A stretch of DNA of 64,000 nt, from contig NZ_CADDWI010000009.1 of NCBI RefSeq assembly GCF_902809845.1, positions 1 through 64,000 on the forward strand, given 5' to 3'. Source of the DNA: Chelativorans sp. Marseille-P2723. GTDB taxonomy: Bacteria > Pseudomonadota > Alphaproteobacteria > Rhizobiales > Rhizobiaceae. The position numbers and the translations under genes are program-made. Below are positions 10,805 through 18,868 of the stretch, one piece after another. A model generated the notes under the pieces. That model made no database searches, was not told the DNA's origin, and was given only the letters and a program-made list of their open reading frames with translations. How positions within the stretch are numbered: the stretch's first letter is position 1; each line of letters begins with the position of its first letter.

Positions 10805-12792
10805 CGGCGTCCTCCGGGTACGATGAGCCGCCATGCCATATAGGGGCGCTGGCGTGGGTCGAGATGCATGTGCTGGATTTTTCCGGTCCAGGCGAAAGGC
10901 TGTTCCGTGACTAGATCGAACGCCTCTATCGTCGCATCGTCCGGCAGGCCAAACTCCCACAAGGGCACTTCGAAGTATGCGCCCTGGGGATTGTGGGGGT
11001 CGAGATTGACAGCAAAGAGAAGGAAGTTGGAGAGGTCGTCCGTATACTTGCCGTAATAAAGAATTGCGTCGTTCCAGGCGTTATAGAAATTGAGATTGAT
11101 GAACTGCTGCAACGCCGGGTTCTCGCGCCGCATCCGGTTTACGAACGCAATATCGGCCTTGATGTTGCCTGGTCGATCCCAGTCCCAGGCCCGGATCTCG
11201 TATTTTTCCGAATTTAGATACTCCTCCTTGCCGGGGATTGCCTCCGCCTCGCAAAGCTCAAAGCCGCTATAAATGCCGTAATTTCCCCCAAGCGTGGCCG
11301 CCAGAAACAGCCGCACCTGAAAGCCCGGCCGCCCGCTAGTCTGAAGATAAAACGGGTTGATGTCCGGCGTGTTCACGAAGAAATTCGGCCGCATGTAGTG
11401 GCGGCATTCGTCGCGCGTAAGCTCCGTCAGATACTCGGTCAACTCCTGTTTGGTGTTGCGCCAGGTGAAATAGGAATAGGATTGGTTGAAGCCGACCTTG
11501 GCAAGCCGCTTCATCATCTTTGGCCGGGTGAAGGCTTCCGAAAGGAAGATAACTCCAGGGTCGGCCACCCGTACCTGCCTGATCAGCCATTCCCAGAAAG
11601 GCAAGGGCTTGGTGTGCGGATTGTCCACGCGGAAGATGCGCACGCCCTTTCCCAGCCAGAACAGCACCACATCGCGCAGGGCGAGCCAAAGGCTGGGAAT
11701 CGCATCGCGGTAGAAATGGACGTTGACGATGTCCTCATATTTTTTGGGCGGGTTCTCGGCGAATTTGATCGTCCCGTCCGGCCGCCAGTCGAACCATTCT
11801 GGATGCTCCTTGACCCATGGATGATCCGGCGAGCACTGTATGGCGAAATCGAGCGCGATCTCCAATCCATGTTCTGCGGCCGCCTTCACGAGCCGCTCAA
11901 AATCCTCGAACGTACCGAGTTCGGGATGAATCGCATCGTGCCCCCCTTCGTCAGAGCCAATCGCATAGGGGCTGCCGGGATCGCCGGGCGCAGCAGTCAA
12001 CGCATTGTTGCGCCCCTTCCGGTTGGTGCGGCCGATCGGGTGGATGGGCGGGAAGTAAAGCACATCGAAGCCAAGGCCGCGTACATAAGGCAGCCTGGCA
12101 ATTACATCGTTGAAGGTGCCATGCCTTTGCACGCTGCCGGACTGGGAGCGGGGAAAAAGCTCGTACCAGGCGGAAAAGCCGGTCTTCGCGCGATCGACGA
12201 ATACAGGAAATGGCGCCTCTGTCATCGTCAGGTTTACCCGCGGCCCGATGCGCCGCATCAACAATGCTGCCTCGTCATTCATCATCAGCGCGAACCGGCT
12301 GCCTTCGTCAGATGGCGGCGATAGCTCCGCCAACAGCGCGTTCAATGCCGCACGATCCTGCCGTGAACAGCCCCTGCAACGGGCAAGCGCCTGCTCGATC
12401 AGGATCTTTCCTTCCTCTAGTTCAAGTGAGATATTCTGCCCGGCGCCATGTTTTTTCGCCGTATCCATCCGCCAGGTGGCAAAGAGGTCGCGCCAGGAGG
12501 CGATGGCGAATTCGTGGTACCCGGCCTCCTCGAAAATGACGGCCGCCCGCCAGCGATCATTCACCAAGTGCCGCATAGGCGCCTCACGCCACGTGCCGTC
12601 TCCCCGACGACGGTGAAGAAGCACGGCTGTAATCGCCTCATGCCCGTCGCAGAAGATGTCCGCTTCCACCCGGAAACGCTCGCCTTCAAGCGCTTTAACA
12701 GCAAAGCGCCCCGCATCTATCGCCGGTTCTACGGCCTCTATCGCGATCCGGGCAGAGGCAAATTTCTCAAGCGGCGCGTCATGACGGTCCAT
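10801..12792 (-). CDS. glgE: Alpha-1,4-glucan:maltose-1-phosphate maltosyltransferase
   Basis: Extends linear alpha-1,4-glucan by two glucose units from maltose 1-phosphate; GH13 subfamily 3. The start is ATG at 12790-12792 (MDRHDAPLEKF), preceded by an AGGAAG ribosome-binding site; residues encoded further upstream are not GlgE-like. It is 663 residues, the usual size. The N-terminal part holds the DUF3416-type domain, and the catalytic centre reads D390 (FRVDNPHTKP) and E419 (FLSEAFTRP), each four residues earlier than D394 and E423 of the Streptomyces enzyme as I recall them. YFPPIHPIGRTNRKGRNN is another GlgE hallmark. It is the first gene of the operon and stands about 33 bp downstream of a stress-type promoter. 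Its substrate comes from the next gene. Confidence 0.96.
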   Translation of the reverse strand: MDRHDAPLEKFASARIAIEAVEPAIDAGRFAVKALEGERFRVEADIFCDGHEAITAVLLHRRRGDGTWREAPMRHLVNDRWRAAVIFEEAGYHEFAIASWRDLFATWRMDTAKKHGAGQNISLELEEGKILIEQALARCRGCSRQDRAALNALLAELSPPSDEGSRFALMMNDEAALLMRRIGPRVNLTMTEAPFPVFVDRAKTGFSAWYELFPRSQSGSVQRHGTFNDVIARLPYVRGLGFDVLYFPPIHPIGRTNRKGRNNALTAAPGDPGSPYAIGSDEGGHDAIHPELGTFEDFERLVKAAAEHGLEIALDFAIQCSPDHPWVKEHPEWFDWRPDGTIKFAENPPKKYEDIVNVHFYRDAIPSLWLALRDVVLFWLGKGVRIFRVDNPHTKPLPFWEWLIRQVRVADPGVIFLSEAFTRPKMMKRLAKVGFNQSYSYFTWRNTKQELTEYLTELTRDECRHYMRPNFFVNTPDINPFYLQTSGRPGFQVRLFLAATLGGNYGIYSGFELCEAEAIPGKEEYLNSEKYEIRAWDWDRPGNIKADIAFVNRMRRENPALQQFINLNFYNAWNDAILYYGKYTDDLSNFLLFAVNLDPHNPQGAYFEVPLWEFGLPDDATIEAFDLVTEQPFAWTGKIQHMHLDPRQRPYMAWRLIVPGGRR

Positions 12793-12824
12793 CTGGATCT
12801 TCCTGGAGGTAACCCCGCTCTTCC

Positions 12825-12849
12825 AACGCCGCGGCAGGGAGCATGTTCC
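12825..12849 (-). promoter_or_regulatory. EcfG-type general stress promoter of the glgE operon
   Basis: Read on the minus strand the site is GGAAC, a 16-nt spacer, then CGTT. It matches the consensus GGAAC-N16/17-CGTT recognised by the alphaproteobacterial general stress sigma factor EcfG (RpoE2). The CGTT ends 33 bp before the glgE ATG, which leaves room for a 5' leader of about 25 nt that carries the AGGAAG ribosome-binding site. Trehalose and glucan genes are typical members of this regulon. The match is by eye and no transcription start is known. Confidence 0.75.
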
Positions 12850-12934
12850 AGAAGGATCAAAGAAGAACGACGCGACAGCACCAGCACTGCCGACGCTCCT
12901 TGCGACAACTACACGAGCCAAATATGGGATTTGA

Positions 12935-12950
12935 TATCTATTTATAGATA
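12935..12950. promoter_or_regulatory. AT-rich inverted repeat, possible operator
   Basis: TATCTAT and ATAGATA are perfect 7-bp arms separated by TT. The site lies in the divergent region about 143 bp upstream of glgE and 201 bp upstream of the large rightward gene. It is one of the few strongly AT-rich spots in this part of the window, so a regulator or nucleoid protein could bind it. No family is assigned. Confidence 0.4.
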
Positions 12951-13150
12951 CATAAACATAATCGCTATTCACGAATACAGCAGTTGAAAACGGGTACAGG
13001 CTTCTGGACACAGAGCGTATACATCGCCTAGATGGCTACAACTTTAAGAAGAATCTTCACTTCGATAACATCGGGAGCAAGTATGTTCCAGGTCCTTAGC
13101 CGCCTGCATCGCATCGCGCATGTCTTCATTTCCTCTACCCAGAACATACG

Positions 13151-16100
13151 ATGGGCTCGGCATACTTATCGTCGAGCGCGGGAGGCCGCCGCCAACTCCA
13201 TGCGAGCGGCAGTCGGCTGGCGCTTATTTTCGCCGTAGCCCTGCTGGAGGTTGCATTTTCAGCAAGCCCGGCCGGGGCTGTATACGTGGCCCCCACCTCA
13301 CCATGTACGCCGTCGTCTCAGGTAATGCCCGACGGTTGGATGAAGGCAAGTTCGGATTCCGGGGGGTGTACGAACGGAAATCAATACCAGGGTTATGACG
13401 AGTATTTTTGGGATCCACCAATACCCCCTGCCCCGAACGGAGACGCCACCTGGCTGAGCGTCGATGGCAGAGGCAGCGCTGCACGGACGATGATCACCGG
13501 GTTGACGCCGGGTGTGGTCTACAGGCTTGACATGTATGCTTCCACCTCAAATATCGGAGGCACTAAACACCCAGTATACACCAGCTGCAGCGCTGCCACA
13601 GTCGCTGTCGGCGCGCATAGTCGCGAGACTCGACTTACACCGGTCCAGTGGGTACCTGCGCCTTTCCAGTTCACTGCTAACCATCATGAGTATCCCCTGG
13701 AATTGTCTTCACAAGGCGGATTTTGCACGGCGAACTTCTATCTCCGTGGCATTTCATGGATGAACAAGACGCTGGTTTCCCAGAGCCTGCCGAACAATCC
13801 GTCCGCCCAACGGAATGAGCGCCTCACCTACCGGATTGAGATATTCAATGTGGGCCCTGCTGTATCCTATGATATTCAGGACATGCTCGACCCGAACGTG
13901 ATCTTCCGCTTCGACCTATATAACGGCGAGCAACCCGAGAACGGCAATATCAACTGGTCGAATGTCTCCGTGCCGGCCGGGTCTCCCGAACAGCCCGGAA
14001 GACTTGTGCTTGACATTGCTGTCGATATGCCAAATCTGTATCCTGCGAATAGTGATGGGTACATCCGCAACATGGTTCGATATGCGGATCTGGAAGAGGC
14101 GGGATGTCCCTCTACCCATTGCCAGATGACACCTATTAGCGGGTCGGGCTGGGGCGGCGGTGGCGGCGGGCCGGGCGATCCCGGCGAGCCCGGTGGCAGC
14201 AGCCCCGCGCCAACGCTGAAGAAGCAACTGACCGGAGAGGAGACGCCCGACGGCCTGGTATCGCCCGGTGAGCTTCTCACATACACGATCACCGTTACCA
14301 ACCGCGGCTCGGCCATCTCCAGTTATCAACTGGAGGACGTTCTCGGCGCAGACCTTCAGTATGTGGATTCCAATCCTCCGGCCACGAATATGAGCCTGGG
14401 GAGCGACGGCTTCGGCGGCAGCGTCGGGTGGACGCTCAATCTGCCCGCGGGCACGGATGCTGCCCCTTCGCAAACGACACTCACGGTAAGGGCGCGAGCA
14501 CGCTCACCTCTGCCAGTCAATGCAAATCTCAGAAACTTCGTCCGCAGGTCCGGTGGCCCTACGCCGAACTGCCAGATATCCGAGCAGTGCGTTGACCCCG
14601 ATGCCGCCGGTATACGCATAGAAAAAAAGCTATCCAGCGATGAGAATGGCGATGGATTGGCATCTCCCGGCGAGACGCTGAAGTATCTCATCACCGTTAC
14701 AAATCCCGGTGCCGCGGTTTCGGGTTTCCATCTACGCGACGTGCTCGGTGACGATCTGCGCCATGTAATCTCGTTCCCCCAAGGGTCAGTATCCGGCGCT
14801 GACCCGGATGGTTTTGGCGGCACCCTCAGTTGGACAACCGATCTTCCCGCAAGCAGCGTCCGGAATTTTCAGGTTCATGCCGTCGTCCGCGACGCACCCC
14901 CTCAGAATGCGGATCTGAAGAACTACGCTGCAGGACCTGGCGACGGCGAGCCGGCTGATTGCGAGGATGCGGCGCGCTGCGTCGAGCTCGATTTGGGGCC
15001 AGGACTATCGCTCATCAAGCAGGGCGTCTGGAATGACGACGGCAATGGCATAGCCGAGGAGGGTGAGACCATTACCTACACCTTCACCGTCAGGAATACT
15101 GGCGGCGTCCCACTCAACGACATCACTGTTGACGATCCCAATATTCCCTCCATTCCGGGCAGTCCGATCACTTCCCTGGCAGCGGGTGCGTCGCAGATCC
15201 TCACCACCACCTATACGCTGACGCCCGCCGACATCGCCGCCGGCCAGGTAGTCAATGCCGCAACCGTTACGGGAAGGTCATCAGAAGGTGTGGAGGTTAC
15301 CCATACAACGGAAGTGATCACGCAGCTTGCCTCCGTGAGCATAGACAAGGCATTTGTCGCCGACGGTGACGGAGACGGCGAAATCTCTCCCGGCGAGGAA
15401 CTCACCTACAAGGTGACATTGACCAACAACACCGAGCAGATCGCCCTCTATGACCTCAGGGACGACATAGACAACAACACCACCTATGTGGCAGGCTCGT
15501 CGCTCGTGGACGGGACGCCGCGGGAGCCCGACCAGACCGGCGATCCCCTTGCCTGGAATGGTCTCGCAATAGCTGCGAACGGGACAATGGAGATCACCTA
15601 CAGAGTTGTCGTGAGTGATCCCCTTGCTGCCAATGTCACGGAAATCCGGAACCTCGCCTACAGGGAAGGCGACACGCCGCCCGACTGCGATGTGACGCCC
15701 CGTCCGGATAACTGCGAAAGCGTTCCTATCAGCCCCTTTGTCGTAGAAAAAAGCCTCATAGGGGATGCGGATGGCGATGGCTATGCCTCACCAGGCGAGG
15801 AACTCACCTATAAGGTGACGATCACCAATAATGGCGAGGAGGGGCCCTTCCGCCTTGTCGATAATATCGACGACAACACCACCTATGTCGCAGACTCCTC
15901 GACAGTTGACGGCGTTGCGCAAGAACCTAACCAAACCGGCGACCCGCTGGTGTGGAACTTTTTCGCGCTGCCCGGCAATAGCTCTGTAGAAGTTGTTTAC
16001 AAAGTGCGTGTCGGCCAGATTCCGGCAGGCGTTACGCAGATCCGCAACGTGGCTTACAACTCTGAACGCCGCGAGCCGAACTGCGATGCGACACCCCTAC

Positions 16101-17920
16101 CCACGCATTGCGAGATCGTGCCGGTTTATCCCGTGACGATCGAGAAGGATCTTCAGCTCGACGAAAATGGCGACGGCTATGCCGCCCCCGGCGAGGAGCT
16201 TACCTATCGGGTCATCCTGAGAAACAACACAGCCGCGCCGATTTCCTACAACCTCACGGATGATATCGATAACAACACAACCTACGTGCCCAACTCTTCC
16301 CGTATCGATGGCGTCTTACAGAACCCGGATCAGACTACCGATCCGCTCGTGTGGAACAATATCACGGTCCCTGCGAACGGCACGGCGGAAGTGACCTACA
16401 GCGTCATCGTGGACAGCCCACTTCCCGCCGGCGCAACCGAAATCCGCAACGTTGCTTTCGAGAGCGGAACCACCCCGCCCGACTGCGATAATTCGCCCTT
16501 GCTCGGCAACTGCGACACCGTCCCGGTTCAATTGTTCAGCATAACCAAGGCGCTGACCGGCGAGAGCATCAGTGACGGCTACGCCTCGCCCGGCGAGGAG
16601 CTCACCTATACGGTGACCCTCACCAACCTCACCGACCAGCCCGTCACCGGCTACGCGCTCACCGACGACATCGACGACAACACCGTCTATGTCGCCGGAT
16701 CGACCGCCGGCACGGCCGGCGCCGGCGAGCCGGCCGGCACCGACCCGCTGGAGTGGAGCGGCATCACCCTGCCTGCCAACAGCGCCGTGACCGTCGAATA
16801 CAAGGTGCGCGTCAAGCCGGCGGCGGAGATCCTGCCCGGCACCACCAGCCTGCGCAACATCGCCTATGAGGCGGGCACAACACCGCCCGACTGCACCGCA
16901 AGCCCGGCGCCGGCCAGTTGCGAAGTGACACCGTTCCCCACGGGCGATGTCGAACAATGGTCACTGACCAAGACGGCGGGGCTTCGTTATGTCCGTCGTG
17001 GAGAGCAGGTCCCGTTCACCATCCGTCTTGTGAATAATACGGATGTGCGAGCGGAAGGCCTGACGATAACGGATACGGTGCCATCAGGCTTCAGATATGT
17101 GGAGGGAACAGCCACCGTGAATGGAGTGGAAACGGCTCCTGTTATCGAGGGTCACAGCATCCGCTTTGCCAACCTCTCCATCGCTGCGCATCACGAACTC
17201 TCGATCCAACTGAGATTCCACGTTCTGAGTTCAGCCGGCGCCGGAGAAAAGATAAACCGCGCAGATGTCACGGACAGGAACGGCAAAGCCCTGGCTCCGA
17301 CAACCAGTGCAAAAGTTGAGGTTCTCGCCGAAGCCGTACTCGATTGCGGAGAGGTCCTTGGCAGGGTGTTCGACGACGTCAACCGCAACGGCTACCCCGA
17401 CGAAGGGGAGCGTGGACTTGCCGGTGTCCGCCTCGCTACTGTTGAAGGATGGCTGATCACAACGGACGAACATGGGCGCTTCCACATCGCCTGTGCCGAC
17501 CTTCCCGATGGACGTACGGGTTCAAACTTCATCATGAAGCTTGACCCTCGCACGCTGCCCACGGGATACAGGCTGACTACGGAAAACCCGCGCGTTATCC
17601 GCCTGACGCCTGGAAAGACGAGCCGCATCAATTTCGGCGCCTCAATCGGCCGGGTGGTTCGCCTCGACCTGAACGACAGTGCATTCGTTCCCGGCAGCTT
17701 CGAACTCGACCCCGCCTGGGCGGCTGGAATCGATCAGCTCATTGCCCTGCTTGATAGCGAGCCTTCGGTTCTGCGCCTGAGCTACTTCGGGACGGCCTCG
17801 GACATGACACTTGCCCGGCAGCGGCTCAAACATGTCAAGGACCTGATTACCGAACGCTTTGAACAGTCGCTCTCCGATTACCATCTGAGTATCGAGACGC
17901 ATTTGGAGATCGGGGAATAG
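13151..17920 (+). CDS. Giant exported DUF11-repeat protein with calcium-loop motifs
   Basis: 1589 residues; not tied to any characterised protein. A signal peptide (about 1-43, hydrophobic LALIFAVALLEVAF, cleavage after SPAGA) precedes an N-terminal beta-rich domain (about 44-210). About nine Ig-like DUF11 units follow, starting near 213, 354, 488, 619, 729, 863, 995, 1129 and 1270. A Gly/Pro linker (331-353) splits the first from the rest. Most unit starts read as an acidic loop plus PGEE, for example DGDGDGEISPGEE, which resembles an EF-hand or dockerin calcium loop. Residues 1398-1490 resemble an SdrD B-like domain (GRVFDDVNRNGYPDEGERGLAG), and 1491-1589 a divergent OmpA-like end. Repeat proteins of this kind are usually surface adhesins or scaffolds. 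The next gene encodes a large beta-barrel, which suggests a functional pair. The start is uncertain because no good ribosome-binding site precedes 13151. Confidence 0.8.
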   Translation: MGSAYLSSSAGGRRQLHASGSRLALIFAVALLEVAFSASPAGAVYVAPTSPCTPSSQVMPDGWMKASSDSGGCTNGNQYQGYDEYFWDPPIPPAPNGDATWLSVDGRGSAARTMITGLTPGVVYRLDMYASTSNIGGTKHPVYTSCSAATVAVGAHSRETRLTPVQWVPAPFQFTANHHEYPLELSSQGGFCTANFYLRGISWMNKTLVSQSLPNNPSAQRNERLTYRIEIFNVGPAVSYDIQDMLDPNVIFRFDLYNGEQPENGNINWSNVSVPAGSPEQPGRLVLDIAVDMPNLYPANSDGYIRNMVRYADLEEAGCPSTHCQMTPISGSGWGGGGGGPGDPGEPGGSSPAPTLKKQLTGEETPDGLVSPGELLTYTITVTNRGSAISSYQLEDVLGADLQYVDSNPPATNMSLGSDGFGGSVGWTLNLPAGTDAAPSQTTLTVRARARSPLPVNANLRNFVRRSGGPTPNCQISEQCVDPDAAGIRIEKKLSSDENGDGLASPGETLKYLITVTNPGAAVSGFHLRDVLGDDLRHVISFPQGSVSGADPDGFGGTLSWTTDLPASSVRNFQVHAVVRDAPPQNADLKNYAAGPGDGEPADCEDAARCVELDLGPGLSLIKQGVWNDDGNGIAEEGETITYTFTVRNTGGVPLNDITVDDPNIPSIPGSPITSLAAGASQILTTTYTLTPADIAAGQVVNAATVTGRSSEGVEVTHTTEVITQLASVSIDKAFVADGDGDGEISPGEELTYKVTLTNNTEQIALYDLRDDIDNNTTYVAGSSLVDGTPREPDQTGDPLAWNGLAIAANGTMEITYRVVVSDPLAANVTEIRNLAYREGDTPPDCDVTPRPDNCESVPISPFVVEKSLIGDADGDGYASPGEELTYKVTITNNGEEGPFRLVDNIDDNTTYVADSSTVDGVAQEPNQTGDPLVWNFFALPGNSSVEVVYKVRVGQIPAGVTQIRNVAYNSERREPNCDATPLPTHCEIVPVYPVTIEKDLQLDENGDGYAAPGEELTYRVILRNNTAAPISYNLTDDIDNNTTYVPNSSRIDGVLQNPDQTTDPLVWNNITVPANGTAEVTYSVIVDSPLPAGATEIRNVAFESGTTPPDCDNSPLLGNCDTVPVQLFSITKALTGESISDGYASPGEELTYTVTLTNLTDQPVTGYALTDDIDDNTVYVAGSTAGTAGAGEPAGTDPLEWSGITLPANSAVTVEYKVRVKPAAEILPGTTSLRNIAYEAGTTPPDCTASPAPASCEVTPFPTGDVEQWSLTKTAGLRYVRRGEQVPFTIRLVNNTDVRAEGLTITDTVPSGFRYVEGTATVNGVETAPVIEGHSIRFANLSIAAHHELSIQLRFHVLSSAGAGEKINRADVTDRNGKALAPTTSAKVEVLAEAVLDCGEVLGRVFDDVNRNGYPDEGERGLAGVRLATVEGWLITTDEHGRFHIACADLPDGRTGSNFIMKLDPRTLPTGYRLTTENPRVIRLTPGKTSRINFGASIGRVVRLDLNDSAFVPGSFELDPAWAAGIDQLIALLDSEPSVLRLSYFGTASDMTLARQRLKHVKDLITERFEQSLSDYHLSIETHLEIGE
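15335..16957 (+). repeat. Four tandem DUF11 units, about 132-141 codons each
   Basis: Units begin at 15335, 15737, 16133 and 16535, giving periods of 402, 396, 402 and 423 bp. Each has the same order: an acidic loop with PGEE, LTYKVTxTNN, DDIDNNTTYV, DPLxWN, a VEVxYKVRV strand, then a short Cys-containing end (PPDCD and NCE). The paired cysteines near each unit end could form a disulphide in the exported protein. The similarity also shows at DNA level around the DDIDNNTTYV segment. Confidence 0.85.
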
Positions 17921-18868
17921 CAAGAGGGGGAGCGGCGCATCAGGCGCCGCTCCTCCGTTCCAAATACGCCCAAAATGTGCCGATGCCGCCTGAGTGCGGC
18001 AAGCGAATTCGCCCTCCAGATTAAAACACGGTAAGCGGACGGAACGGGATCGAGCCTGCACCGCAAGTTGCATCGGCGGAAGTATAGGTCCTCCGGAAGT
18101 CACACAGTTCTTTTTGCTGCCGTTCAGTTTAAGCCGTTATGCGTCTTTAAAGGTCTTCGAGGAACTGCCTGTGAGCAGGCCCCAGTAACGCGTAAAGGGC
18201 GGCTGCAAGCTGCTTCCATCAAGTTTCCGGATTCTCGGAGTTGTGCGCTCAGGCCCGAGGATGCATTGGGATGAGCAACGGCGTCCTTGCACGCATTCTT
18301 ACGGAACCCTGCTTCGGCGGGACACCGAATGCGCGTACACCTGGCCGCTTTCCGGCTAGCCGTATTTTCCCTCCAGTACTTGGAATAGATGTTGATTATC
18401 CAGGGCGTTACTGGACTTTCCAAGCAGCCGCGTAAACGATGGCGCATATTTAAACGTGAATACATTTATCGTTTTACTGGAAGCGGTTATGCCGGATTTT
18501 GCACGCTGGATCCGCGGAAGCGCCGATGCTCCGGATGCGGCTACTAGTTATCCTAATGAGCTATGGCCCATTCTCGAGGGCAATGCGTGCGCTGTTTCCC
18601 TGTCACGTATACGCTCTGGTCCGCAGGCTGATCTTTTGTACCAAACGTCGGGCGCCATATCGAACCTGAGCGCCGGCGATGCTCACAAGTACCCCGATAT
18701 ACCCGGCCTGCATTCCTGTGCGGTCACCAGCGCAACAGCCCCGGCACACCGCGTACCCTCCCGTATCTTTTCTGGACCCGCGCAACCGCCAAACCAGCGT
18801 TCATCCCGCGAGGATGGCGTCAAGCAAACCAACGAAAACACCATCGACACCCGAGTGGAGAACGATCG
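17921..18868. other. 948-bp gap between the two large envelope genes
   Basis: Apart from the hairpin at its left end I see no supported gene. The stretch 18440-18480 is AT-rich and could hold the promoter of the beta-barrel gene. An open frame from a GTG at 18456 to 18872 (138 codons) ends in an ATGA overlap with the beta-barrel start, but it has no ribosome-binding site, no recognisable domain and unremarkable composition. An untranslated leader of several hundred bases or a decayed gene is possible. Confidence 0.5.
17929..17953 (+). terminator. Strong GC hairpin after the DUF11-repeat gene
   Basis: A perfect 10-bp stem, GGAGCGGCGC with GCGCCGCTCC, encloses a 5-nt loop and starts 9 bp after the stop codon. 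There is no clear T run behind it, so it may be a weak or Rho-assisted terminator or an mRNA-end stabiliser. Confidence 0.55.

Larger units (their letters stand above)
12793..13150. other. Divergent intergenic region between glgE and the DUF11-repeat gene
   Basis: 358 bp without a convincing gene. The left end holds the glgE stress promoter. The middle is clearly AT-rich compared with its surroundings, contains an inverted repeat (12935-12950), and has a second short palindromic patch TATTC-AC-GAATA near 12966-12977. No clear -10/-35 pair for the rightward gene was found. A small open frame at 13032-13238 has no recognisable content. Confidence 0.6.

Noticed and set aside
13080-13105. GGAAC on the minus strand near 13090
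   Set aside because: At the correct spacing the -10 region reads TTAT and not CGTT, so it does not fit.
13032-13238. Small open frame before the DUF11-repeat gene
   Set aside because: It overlaps the start of the large gene in another frame and has no recognisable content or ribosome-binding site.
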